Below are positions 1 to 7,620 of a DNA stretch of 64,000 nt, piece after piece. Source of the DNA: VAZQ01 sp963835165 (GTDB lineage: Bacteria > Pseudomonadota > Alphaproteobacteria > Rhizobiales > Xanthobacteraceae); contig CAWIGD010000071.1 in NCBI GenBank assembly GCA_963835165.1, positions 124,001 through 188,000 of the forward strand, in the 5' to 3' direction. The first letter of the stretch is position 1; each line of letters opens with the position of its first letter. Position numbers and translations under genes: made by a program. Below the pieces are notes generated by a model. That model was not told the origin of the DNA and made no database searches. It was given only the letters and a program-made list of their open reading frames with translations.

Positions 1-702
1 GTCGACGAATTGCACGAGCGGCGCGTAGAGCGCGCCGGAAATGCCGCCCAGCCCCGCGCCGAGCGCAAATGCCATCAGCGTATAGCGGCGGGTGTCGACG
101 CCCAGCGACAGCGCCCGCATCGGATTCTCGCGCAGGGCGACGAAGGCGCGGCCCCAAGGTGAGCGGATGAGCCACCAGGTGGCGAGCGACACCAGGGCAA
201 GATGCGCGAGACAGAAATAGTAGAACTCCCGCGGCCCGTTCATCGGCCAGCCCGCGACGTCCGGGCGCGGGACATTGCTGATCCCGTAGATGCCGCCCGT
301 GAGCCATTCCTCGTTGCGGAAGATCAGATAGACCAGCGTGTTGAAGGCAAGCGTCACGAACGCGAGATAATGGTGCTGCACCCGCAGCGCCGGATAGCCG
401 AGCAGCCAGCCGATCGCGAAGCACGACACGCCGCCGAGCAGATAGGTGGACCAGAACGGCCAGCCCTTGGTGGTCAGGAGAGCGGTGATGTAGGCCCCGA
501 TCCCGACGAACGCCGCCTGCGCCAGCGAGATCTGGCCGGCATAGCCGAGCGTCAGGTTGAGACCGATGGCGGCGATGGTCATCACCGCCCACATGCTGAG
601 AATGAAGATGCCGTATGGCTTGAACGCGAACGGCGCGGCCAGGAGAAATGCGGCGACAACGACGAGGATGAGGCCCAAGAGCAGCCGCCGGCCCCCCCTC
701 AT
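1..702 (-). CDS. livM: Branched-chain amino acid-type ABC transporter permease LivM (partial, cut by left window edge)
   Basis: Inner-membrane permease of a HAAT-family importer for branched-chain amino acids or related carboxylated or amide compounds. The 234 visible residues start MRGGRRLLLG and show repeated hydrophobic segments and the LivM signature region GLNLTLGYAGQISLAQAAF near residues 50-70, followed by PALRVQHHYLAFVTLAF. The C-terminal part lies beyond base 1. Its ATG overlaps the livH stop as ATGA (bases 699-702), so the two permeases are translationally coupled. The ATPases livG and livF are expected to the left of the window. The family call is secure; the substrate is not. Confidence 0.9.
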   Translation of the reverse strand, partial: MRGGRRLLLGLILVVVAAFLLAAPFAFKPYGIFILSMWAVMTIAAIGLNLTLGYAGQISLAQAAFVGIGAYITALLTTKGWPFWSTYLLGGVSCFAIGWLLGYPALRVQHHYLAFVTLAFNTLVYLIFRNEEWLTGGIYGISNVPRPDVAGWPMNGPREFYYFCLAHLALVSLATWWLIRSPWGRAFVALRENPMRALSLGVDTRRYTLMAFALGAGLGGISGALYAPLVQFVD

Positions 703-1577
703 ACGACGCGCTCCTCGATCCGGCCGAGCAGGCCCTGCGGCCGGACCAGGACCACCACGATGAGGATCAACAGCGGTATCGCCATTCGGTATTGGGAGGA
801 AAGATAGGCGGCGGCGAAATTGTCGATCACGCCCAGCAACACGCCGCCGACGATCGCCCCGCGGACCTGGTTGAAGCCGCCGATGATCGCGGCGATGAAG
901 GCGTAGAGGCCGAGCCATTCGCCGTTCGTGAACTTGGCCAGGTAGATCGGGGTGATCAGGATCGAGGCGAGCGTGACGAGCGCGGCATTGATCAGGAAGG
1001 TGTAGAGGATCATGCGCTCGACCGGGATGCCGAGCAGGCGGGCGACAGTCGGATTCTGCGCACACGCCTGCATGCAGCGTCCGGTCCGCGTGCCGTTCAG
1101 GAAGAGCTGCAGTGCGACGACGGCCGCGATGCTGATCGCCAGCACGACGAGACTTTGCGCCGCCAGGGCGACCCCGAACACGGTGACGTCGGTCGCGGCG
1201 ACCACGGGCGGGAACGGCTGCGCATCGGCGCCGTAGAATTCACGCACCGCCTCCTTGAAAAAGATCGCCAACCCGATCGTCGCGATGACGAGGGGCAGCA
1301 CGCCGTGGCGGATCATCGGGTCGACGATGAGCCGCTTGAACAGCAACCCGAGAACGATGATGGACACGACGGTGGCGAGCGCCACCGCCGGCCAGAATGA
1401 CATGCCGAAATAACTCGTGCCGATCAGCACGAAAAAGGCCGGCAGCATGACGAATTCGCCCTGGGCGAAGTTGATGGTCTGCGACGTCTGCCAGAGCAGC
1501 GTGAACCCGACAGCGACCAGGGCATAAATCGCGCCGGTGGCCAATCCGGCGACGAGCAGCTGGAGGATATCGGCCAT
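699..1577 (-). CDS. livH: Branched-chain amino acid-type ABC transporter permease LivH
   Basis: Second inner-membrane permease of the Liv-type importer, about 292 residues, the normal family length. It begins MADILQLLVAGLATGAIYAL, has about eight hydrophobic segments and carries the LivH hallmark TINFAQGEFVML near residues 40-52. An in-frame ATG nine codons upstream (base 1604) would give a longer product, but the conserved part starts at MADIL. It follows the binding-protein gene by 66 bases and overlaps livM by four bases, so the order is binding protein, LivH, LivM on one transcript. The transported compound cannot be read from the sequence. Confidence 0.9.
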   Translation of the reverse strand: MADILQLLVAGLATGAIYALVAVGFTLLWQTSQTINFAQGEFVMLPAFFVLIGTSYFGMSFWPAVALATVVSIIVLGLLFKRLIVDPMIRHGVLPLVIATIGLAIFFKEAVREFYGADAQPFPPVVAATDVTVFGVALAAQSLVVLAISIAAVVALQLFLNGTRTGRCMQACAQNPTVARLLGIPVERMILYTFLINAALVTLASILITPIYLAKFTNGEWLGLYAFIAAIIGGFNQVRGAIVGGVLLGVIDNFAAAYLSSQYRMAIPLLILIVVVLVRPQGLLGRIEERVV

Positions 1578-1643
1578 CGGCTTGGTCCCGACTTCGGCCG
1601 GCACGACGCGCCGGCCGCCTCGACCCGCGGGGCGACGCCTCGG

Positions 1644-2783
1644 TTACTTGCCGAGCTTCGGCAGGATCTTGGTGATCTTCTGCTGGCCGCCAACGACCTC
1701 GGCGAGGAAGCTGATGCGGTCGATCTCGCCGGCATTGTCCCAAGTCGTTTCAATCAGGATCCCAGGCTCATCCTGGGGCGTGATCGTCAGTCCGTGCATC
1801 GCCTGGGCGAACGCCTTGCGGTCGAATTTTCCGAGCTTCTTCTCGGTGACGTACTTGATCGCGTAGACGGCGGTGTAGCCCTTGATACCGTTGTGATCCG
1901 GCTTGTAGTTGAAGCGCTTCTGAAACTTTGCGGTGAATTCCGTCACCGCCGGGATCGGCGCATCGGCCGTCAGACCGACATGACCCTGCACGCCGTTGGC
2001 GGCATCGCCCGCCAGCTCGATGGTCTTCTGGCTGAGCAACGTGGTATCGCCGACGAACGGCCCTTTCAGCCCCTGCTTGCGTGCCTCGCGCATGATGCGC
2101 GCGCACTCTTCTTCGTTGCTGTAGACGAACACCGCATCGGCATTCGCGGCCTTGAGCTTCACCACATCGGCGGCAAAATCGACCTGACCGGATTCGGTCG
2201 ATACATCGGCGACGAGCTTGATGTTGCGCTCGGCCAGTTGCTTGATCAGATTGTCGCGGCCGCCCTTGCCGAAATCGTTGTTGACCCAGATCAGCGCGAC
2301 CGTCTTTGCCTTGAGGTCGTCGCGAATATAGTTCGCGATCTTCGGCATGCCGATCTGCTGGCCGAACGAGGTGCGGAACAGGTAGCGATCGCCCAAGGCG
2401 GTCAGCTCCCCGGCCTCGCCGCCGATCAGATGCGGGATCTCGGCTTGCTGCAGCATCTGCATGGTCGCCTTGACGTTGCCCGAGAAGATCGGCCCCAAGA
2501 TCACATAAGGATCGGCGTCGATCGCCTTCTGCGTCTGCGAACGGGCGACACCGGGGTTGGTCTGGGTATCGAGCTGGCTGAGCGCGATCTTCTCCTTGAG
2601 AATACCGCCCGCGGCATTGATCTCCTCGACCGCCAAGACGATCCCGTCGCGGAAATTACCGCCGGACACCGCGATGCTTCCCGATATCTCGCCGATATAG
2701 ACAAGCTTCACGTCGGCCGCCGACGCACCCCCCGCCAGCACCATCAGCGTTGAAAGCGCGAGCCCGAGCTGTAATCGTCCCAT
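1644..2783 (-). CDS. Periplasmic branched-chain amino acid-type substrate-binding protein (Peripla_BP_6)
   Basis: Periplasmic receptor for the LivHM importer, 379 residues. The start at 2783 is supported by a strong GGGAGG ribosome-binding site and by a signal peptide, MGRLQLGLALSTLMVLAGG, with probable cleavage after ASA. The mature protein has type I periplasmic-binding features: VKLVYIGEISGS at the N-terminus, then GILKEKIALSQLDTQTNPGVA and the ILGPIFSGNV region near residue 95. The reading frame stays open upstream, but that extension has no signal sequence. The neighbouring hydrolase and methyltransferase genes suggest a catabolic substrate rather than simple leucine uptake, which is inference only. 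Confidence 0.9.
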   Translation of the reverse strand: MGRLQLGLALSTLMVLAGGASAADVKLVYIGEISGSIAVSGGNFRDGIVLAVEEINAAGGILKEKIALSQLDTQTNPGVARSQTQKAIDADPYVILGPIFSGNVKATMQMLQQAEIPHLIGGEAGELTALGDRYLFRTSFGQQIGMPKIANYIRDDLKAKTVALIWVNNDFGKGGRDNLIKQLAERNIKLVADVSTESGQVDFAADVVKLKAANADAVFVYSNEEECARIMREARKQGLKGPFVGDTTLLSQKTIELAGDAANGVQGHVGLTADAPIPAVTEFTAKFQKRFNYKPDHNGIKGYTAVYAIKYVTEKKLGKFDRKAFAQAMHGLTITPQDEPGILIETTWDNAGEIDRISFLAEVVGGQQKITKILPKLGK

Positions 2784-3052
2784 GGATCCCTCCCTGATGA
2801 TGCACCCTTTTCGGGTGTTCGATCTTTGGCCGGCCCACGGCCGCAGGAGCCGCGCCGCCGTTCTGGTGGCTATCATGCCCTGTGTGCACCGACGTGCCAA
2901 GCATTGGCGCCGGCCGTACGACCCGAACGCCCATGCGACCGCCTGGCACGACGATGACGAGCGTGCGCGCTTCAACGTCGGCATGAACTCAAGACCACGC
3001 CGGCGCGGAGAGCCGTCTTTGCCTGTCGCGGAAGCGGTCAGGCTGACGCCGG
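2784..3052. other. Intergenic region without recognised gene
   Basis: About 270 bases between two minus-strand genes. Apart from the GGGAGG ribosome-binding site of the binding-protein gene at its left end, I see no repeat, hairpin or coding sequence. A promoter for the liv genes may lie here, but no convincing -35/-10 pair stands out. Confidence 0.4.
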
Positions 3053-4120
3053 TCAATAACGGTCGACTTCGACCACAGCTTCGGCAAAGGCCTGCGGGGC
3101 TTCCTGCGGCAGATTGTGCCCGACGCCGCCGGTGATGATCCGGTTCGCATACTTGCCGGAGAATTTCTTGGCATAGGAGCTGGGGTCCGGGTGTGGCGCA
3201 CCATTGGCATCGCCTTCGAGGGTAATGGTGGGCACGGTGATGACCGGACCCTCGGCAAGCCGCTTTTCCAGTTCGTCGTATTTCGGCTCGCCTTCAGCCA
3301 GGCCAAGCCGCCAGCGGTAATTATGGATCACGATGCTGACATGATCCGGGTTGTCGAACGCCGCCGCGCTGCGATCGAACGTGGCGTCATCGAAGTCCCA
3401 CTTCGGCGAAGCGATCTGCCAAATGAGCTTGGCAAAATCGTGCCGGTGTTGCTCGTAGCCGGCCCGGCCGCGTTCCGTGGCGAAATAATATTGGTACCAC
3501 CATTGCAGTTCAGCCTTTGGCGGCAGCGGCATCTTGTTGGCTGCAACGCTGCCGATCAGATAACCGCTGACCGAGACCATGGCCTTGCAGCGCTCGGGCC
3601 AGAGCGCCGCGATGATGTTGGCCGTCCGCGCGCCCCAATCATAACCGCCGATGGTCGCCTTCTCGATCTTGAGAGCATCCATCAAGGCAATGATATCGAC
3701 AGCGATCACCGACTGCTGGCCATTCCGCACCGTCTCACTCGCAAGAAAGCGTGTCGTGCCGTAGCCGCGCAGATACGGGATGATCACCCTGTAGCCCGCC
3801 GACGCCAGCAAGGGGGCAACATCGACATAGCTGTAAATGTCGTAGGGCCAGCCGTGCAGAAGAATGACCACACGACCGTCGGCGGGGCCGGCTTCGGCGT
3901 ATCCGACGTTGAGAACCCCGGCATCGATCTGCTTCAGCGGGCCGAACGACGTGTTCGTCCCCGGCTTGACCGCGGGCAGAGCTGCCGGTCCTGCGTTGCC
4001 GGATTGTGCGCGCGCCGAACCGGTCATGACGAGCTGGGCGGCAGCAATGGTCATGGCCGCGGTGCCCAGGAAGCGGCGGCGATGATGGTTGATGTCTTCG
4101 GACATTTTGATCGTATCCAT
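3053..4120 (-). CDS. TAT-exported alpha/beta hydrolase, epoxide-hydrolase/haloalkane-dehalogenase-like
   Basis: Predicted exported hydrolase of 355 residues. The N-terminus HHRRRFLGTAAMTIAAAQLV is a twin-arginine signal, with processing probably near SARAQ. The core has the oxyanion-loop motif LLHGWPYDIYSY, the nucleophile elbow GGYDWGARTA, where the nucleophile is Asp as in epoxide hydrolases and dehalogenases, and a C-terminal His in GVGHNLPQEAP. GGAG seven bases before the ATG supports this start. It sits between the PaiB-like gene and the transporter genes on the same strand, so it may act on the imported compound. Epoxide hydrolase is the better-supported reading, but the substrate is unknown. 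Confidence 0.8.
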   Translation of the reverse strand: MDTIKMSEDINHHRRRFLGTAAMTIAAAQLVMTGSARAQSGNAGPAALPAVKPGTNTSFGPLKQIDAGVLNVGYAEAGPADGRVVILLHGWPYDIYSYVDVAPLLASAGYRVIIPYLRGYGTTRFLASETVRNGQQSVIAVDIIALMDALKIEKATIGGYDWGARTANIIAALWPERCKAMVSVSGYLIGSVAANKMPLPPKAELQWWYQYYFATERGRAGYEQHRHDFAKLIWQIASPKWDFDDATFDRSAAAFDNPDHVSIVIHNYRWRLGLAEGEPKYDELEKRLAEGPVITVPTITLEGDANGAPHPDPSSYAKKFSGKYANRIITGGVGHNLPQEAPQAFAEAVVEVDRY

Positions 4121-4178
4121 GGTGAATCTCCGCGTTCGGCCGCGCCCGACAACCCTGATTTATGAGTACGTGCCCTAG

Positions 4179-4820
4179 CTAGCTGCCTGGCGTGACCTGA
4201 CGCGAGATCAACCGCGCCATCTCCAGATCGTCGCCGGCACCTCGCGCGCTGAGGCCCTTCACGACGCCCTCCCGATCTTGCGCCTCGCGGTTCTGGCTCA
4301 TCTTCCATTTGCCTTCGAGCCGCGTGATGGCAAAGCGGAAGCCGACGATGCCTCGCAACATGACCTCGATGTAACTGTCGGGCGCATCTGACAGCACCCA
4401 CGGTCTGGCTTCGTTCCGCTCCTGCTGGGCAGTCAGCTCGGTGACGTGCCGAAGCAGCCAGCCTTTTTCCTTCATCACTTCGGGACGACCATAGGCGTGC
4501 ACGGCCGCAAAGTTCCAGGTCGGCACGACCTTTCCGTGGACGGCTTTGGAGGGATACCAGTTGGGTGTGATGTAACCTTCGGGTCCTTGAAAGATCATCA
4601 GCGCCTCGCTGCCCACGGCGAGATCGACCCAATGCGGATTGGCACGTGCAAGATGGCATTCGATGACGCCGTACGGCCCATCGTCCTTGAGGACGGTCGG
4701 CAGGTGGCTGGCATAGAGACCGGCCGCGCCGGCGGATACGAGCGCGGCAAACGGCCTGCCACGCATCAGCGCGTGCATCTCCGGCACATCCTCGACACGA
4801 AAAGCATCGGGCTGGAACAT
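4179..4820 (-). CDS. PaiB-family FMN-binding protein (putative negative transcriptional regulator)
   Basis: 213-residue member of the PaiB/FMN-binding split-barrel family. Recognisable segments are MFQPDAFRVEDVPEMHALM at the N-terminus, SHLPTVLKDDGPYGVIECHL, and the highly conserved YITPNWYPSK followed by VPTWNFAAVHAYG. In Bacillus, PaiB was named as a repressor of sporulation and protease genes; related proteins bind flavin or haem. The start at 4820 has GGTGA five bases upstream and matches the family N-terminus; an ATG four codons earlier (4832) lacks a site. It ends 58 bases before the hydrolase start. Function here is unassigned beyond the family. Confidence 0.8.
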   Translation of the reverse strand: MFQPDAFRVEDVPEMHALMRGRPFAALVSAGAAGLYASHLPTVLKDDGPYGVIECHLARANPHWVDLAVGSEALMIFQGPEGYITPNWYPSKAVHGKVVPTWNFAAVHAYGRPEVMKEKGWLLRHVTELTAQQERNEARPWVLSDAPDSYIEVMLRGIVGFRFAITRLEGKWKMSQNREAQDREGVVKGLSARGAGDDLEMARLISRQVTPGS

Positions 4821-4845
4821 GACGATCACCATAAGCTGGACTGCG

Positions 4846-6009
4846 TCATCGCCACAGGGCCTGACTGGCGAGGCGGGCGCCTTCCGCGAGGCTCTTGAAT
4901 TTGGCCCACACGATCTCGGGCTCGATCTCGGGCGGCTCGTTCAGCGAGAGCGTCGAGGCAAAGCCGCAGTCGGAGCTTGCCATGACCCGCTCACGGCCGA
5001 CAATCGCGGCCAGGCGAAGCACCCGTTCGGCGACAAGCTCGGGGTGCTCGACAATGACCGAGGCATGCGTGATGCAGCCCGGCATCAGCACCTTGCCGTC
5101 CGGGAGCTTGACCGTTTCCCAGACCTTCCACTCATGTTCGTGGCGCGGGTTCGCCAGCTCGAACGAGTAGTAGCCGGCTTTGATGGTGACGATCAGGTCG
5201 GCCAGATGCTTGAGCTCGAGGTCGCTGGTGCGCGGGCCCTGATTGATGCCGTAGCAGGTATGGTGGCGCACGCGGTCCTCCGGCAGGCCGCGCAAGGCGT
5301 GATTGAGCGCCTCGATCCGCTGCCGCGCCCAGGCGCGCTGCTGCACGATCGTCATGGCGGGATTGAGCATGTAGTTCATCGCCAGGCGCGGATCGTCGAT
5401 CTGCACGATGAATCCCGCCGCGACGATGGCTTGATATTCCTCCCGCAGCGCCTCGGCCACGGCGTACAGATGCTCTTCGTCGCTCCCGTAGTGCCGGTTC
5501 TCCATCAACCCGACGCAACTCGACGGCGATACCGATGGCATGAACTTGTCGACGGGATTGGCGCCCGCGAGGCCTGCTTTGAAATTGTCGATGTCCTGTT
5601 GGAGCTGCTTTTGCCCGACATACTTGATCGGACCGGTACAGGCGTAACGGGTGGGTTGCGTGCCCGAATGCGATCCGTCCTTGTAGAAGGCCGGGAAGGC
5701 CTGGTTCTCGCGCGTGCTGCGTACGCCCGGTTTCGGCTGGAACGGTTCGAGCCCGGAAAGCCGGTCGGTGACATAGTATTGAAAGCTCGTCTTGGACAGC
5801 TCGCCGTCACTGACCACGTCCACCCCGAGCTCCGCCTGCTTGGCCACGATATCCTGTACGGCCGTGTGCAACTCGGCTGCGAGGGCGCCGGCGTCGTAGT
5901 TCTGGCCGCTCATGCGCGCCAGGAGCTGCGCGGACAGCGACATCGGCCGCGGCAGGCTGCCGACGTGAGTCGTGAGGATGCGGAGCTGGCGTTCGGTGCT
6001 GAGGGACAT
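4846..6009 (-). CDS. Short cobalamin-independent methionine synthase (MetE C-terminal-type) family protein
   Basis: 387-residue protein corresponding to the C-terminal catalytic barrel of MetE only; full MetE is about 750 residues. The zinc site of the family is present: HTC (in HHTCYGINQGP), Glu in YYSFELANPR and a late Cys in ASSDCGFAS. N-terminal LTTHVGSLPRP is also conserved. Stand-alone proteins of this type include methyltransferases and epoxyalkane:coenzyme M transferase-like enzymes, so a role in methionine synthesis is not assured. It lies 25 bases upstream of the PaiB-like gene and heads the minus-strand block. Confidence 0.8.
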   Translation of the reverse strand: MSLSTERQLRILTTHVGSLPRPMSLSAQLLARMSGQNYDAGALAAELHTAVQDIVAKQAELGVDVVSDGELSKTSFQYYVTDRLSGLEPFQPKPGVRSTRENQAFPAFYKDGSHSGTQPTRYACTGPIKYVGQKQLQQDIDNFKAGLAGANPVDKFMPSVSPSSCVGLMENRHYGSDEEHLYAVAEALREEYQAIVAAGFIVQIDDPRLAMNYMLNPAMTIVQQRAWARQRIEALNHALRGLPEDRVRHHTCYGINQGPRTSDLELKHLADLIVTIKAGYYSFELANPRHEHEWKVWETVKLPDGKVLMPGCITHASVIVEHPELVAERVLRLAAIVGRERVMASSDCGFASTLSLNEPPEIEPEIVWAKFKSLAEGARLASQALWR

Positions 6010-6424
6010 GGAGGGACCTCTGGAGGGAGGACCACTTTCGCATGGCGGCGGCGGTTTGTCGAAGCGAGCATCGTCCGATTCATTTGCGTCGGCGTATTCT
6101 ATCTCGCGATCGTTGGCTTTGTTGCTGAGTTGCTCACTGCCAAGCGGCGGCAGTCATCGCGCACCGCGCCCTGTGCCGCAAGCCAGAAATGCGATGCGCT
6201 TGCTATGGCCGCGTTGACACTGGAGCAAGTCGAAGCTCGCAGACCCCTGTCCGATCGACATGGAACTTTTCGATCTCGACGCTGCCTTACTTTCGATCTC
6301 GACGCTGCCTTACTATTGACGGCTTCCGTTCAGATGCAGTTCAGCGCCGGCGCGGTCTAATATTCTGAGGCGGCCCGCTGTTGCGTCTGGGTGATGCCCT
6401 TTTGCGGTCTGGTAAGGGGATGCC
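6010..6424. other. Intergenic region with divergent promoters
   Basis: About 415 bases between the divergent MetE-like and caspase-like genes. It must hold both promoters. The only structure I see is a short tandem repeat at 6268-6313, listed separately. No gene is supported. Confidence 0.4.
6268..6313. repeat. 23-bp perfect tandem duplication
   Basis: Two head-to-tail identical 23-base copies, 6268-6290 and 6291-6313, each beginning TTTCGATCTCGACG and ending CTTAC. They lie about 110 bases before the caspase-like start codon. A small slippage duplication is the simplest origin; a doubled regulator site is possible. Confidence 0.9.
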
Positions 6425-7552
6425 ATGCCAAGGATCCGCACGATCATCGCGGCACTGTTTGCCGTGCTCTCGATTGCGCTCGTTTTCGTGCCAAGCGCTG
6501 CGCATGCAGAAAAACGCATCGCGCTTGTCGTGGGCAATGCAGCCTATCAAGCGGGGACGCTCAATACACCGGCGAACGATGCCGGCCTAATCGCCCAAAC
6601 CCTCCAGGCGGCCGGCTTCGATGTTGTCGGCGCGCGCGATCTCGATCAGGACTCGCTTCGTCGCGCCTGTCGCGATTTTCTGGAGAAGGCTACAAGCTCG
6701 GGGCCGGATACGGTCGCCTTCATCTATCTCAGCGGATACGGGGTGCAGCTCGAAGGCGAGAATTATTTCGTTCCGATCGACGCGAAGATCGCCCGCGATG
6801 CTGATGTGACGGCCGAAGCGCTACGGGTCTCCGACTACACACGTCCGCTCGCCGCACTGAAGCTGAAGAGCGGCATCGTCGTTCTCGACACTGCGCGCGC
6901 GAATCCGTTCGCCAAGTCCGGTCCGCCACTGGCCGGCGGCCTCGCAATGGTCGAGCCGGAGCCCGGCCTGCTGATCGCTTTTAATGCAGCGCCGGGGACG
7001 GTCGCGCCGGAGGGCCAGGGCCCCTAGGACCAACGCACGCGCTGGCCGATATGACCGAGGCGGGCTGTCGGACGCGAAGCTTTCGATCGCGCGCGGCTGC
7101 GTGTCAATGACGTGACCAAGGGCGCCGAGGTGCCGTGGCACGCGTCAAAGATCGAGGCCTCGCTGGCGTTCTTCGAACGCGCGTCCGATGCGCCGGCCCC
7201 CGCCGTTTCCCCCGAACAGACTGCAGCCATCCGTTCGCGGCCGATACGGGAACTGGCCGCGCAGGAGGCGTATATCGCGGCACTGGAGCGCGACACGCTC
7301 GACGGTTATTCGGAATTTCTCGCCGCCTATGCCGACGATCCGATGGCCAAGCGCGTGCGTGCAATCGTTGCCGCTCGCCGCGAGGCGCTCACATGGCGAC
7401 GCACCCGCGTCGTTGATACTCCACCCGCCTATTGGTCGTACTTGCGGCGTTATCCGCAGGGGCCGCATGCGGCCGATGCGCACCGTCGTCTCGCGTTTCT
7501 GGCCGCCGCGCTCGAGCCGCCGCCGTCCTTCGAGCGCCTCGGCCGAATCTGA
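6425..7552 (+). pseudogene. Caspase-like (peptidase C14) secreted protein, frame-disrupted and with catalytic dyad lost
   Basis: A signal peptide (MPRIRTIIAALFAVLS, cleavage near AHA) precedes a caspase p20-like fold: RIALVVGNAAY, DAGLIAQTLQAAGF, YLSGYGVQLEGENYFVPID. The usual His-Gly is Tyr105-Gly and the usual Asp-Ala-Cys-Arg is DTAR (Ala157), so both catalytic residues are missing. Reading stops at 7025-7027, yet homology resumes in the same frame from about 7085 to the stop at 7550-7552, with RLRVNDVTKGAEVPW and repeats around AYWSYLRRYPQGPHAADA. The bases between read as the expected linker if single bases are restored near 7026, 7073 and 7086. This is either decay or clustered sequencing errors. 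It converges on the Mo-hydroxylase large-subunit gene. Confidence 0.75.
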
Positions 7553-7620
7553 TGGGGGCGCAGCGACCTTGGACCGAGTCCCACTCCAGGACGGACGAAG
7601 CGCGAACCGTCCGACGGTGA

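Noticed and set aside
1644..3056. 470-residue version of the Liv binding protein
   Set aside because: The extra 91 N-terminal residues lack a signal peptide; the internal ATG at 2783 has a strong ribosome-binding site and a signal sequence.
4819..6360. 513-codon plus-strand open frame
   Set aside because: Antisense to the MetE-like gene, whose zinc ligands are conserved.
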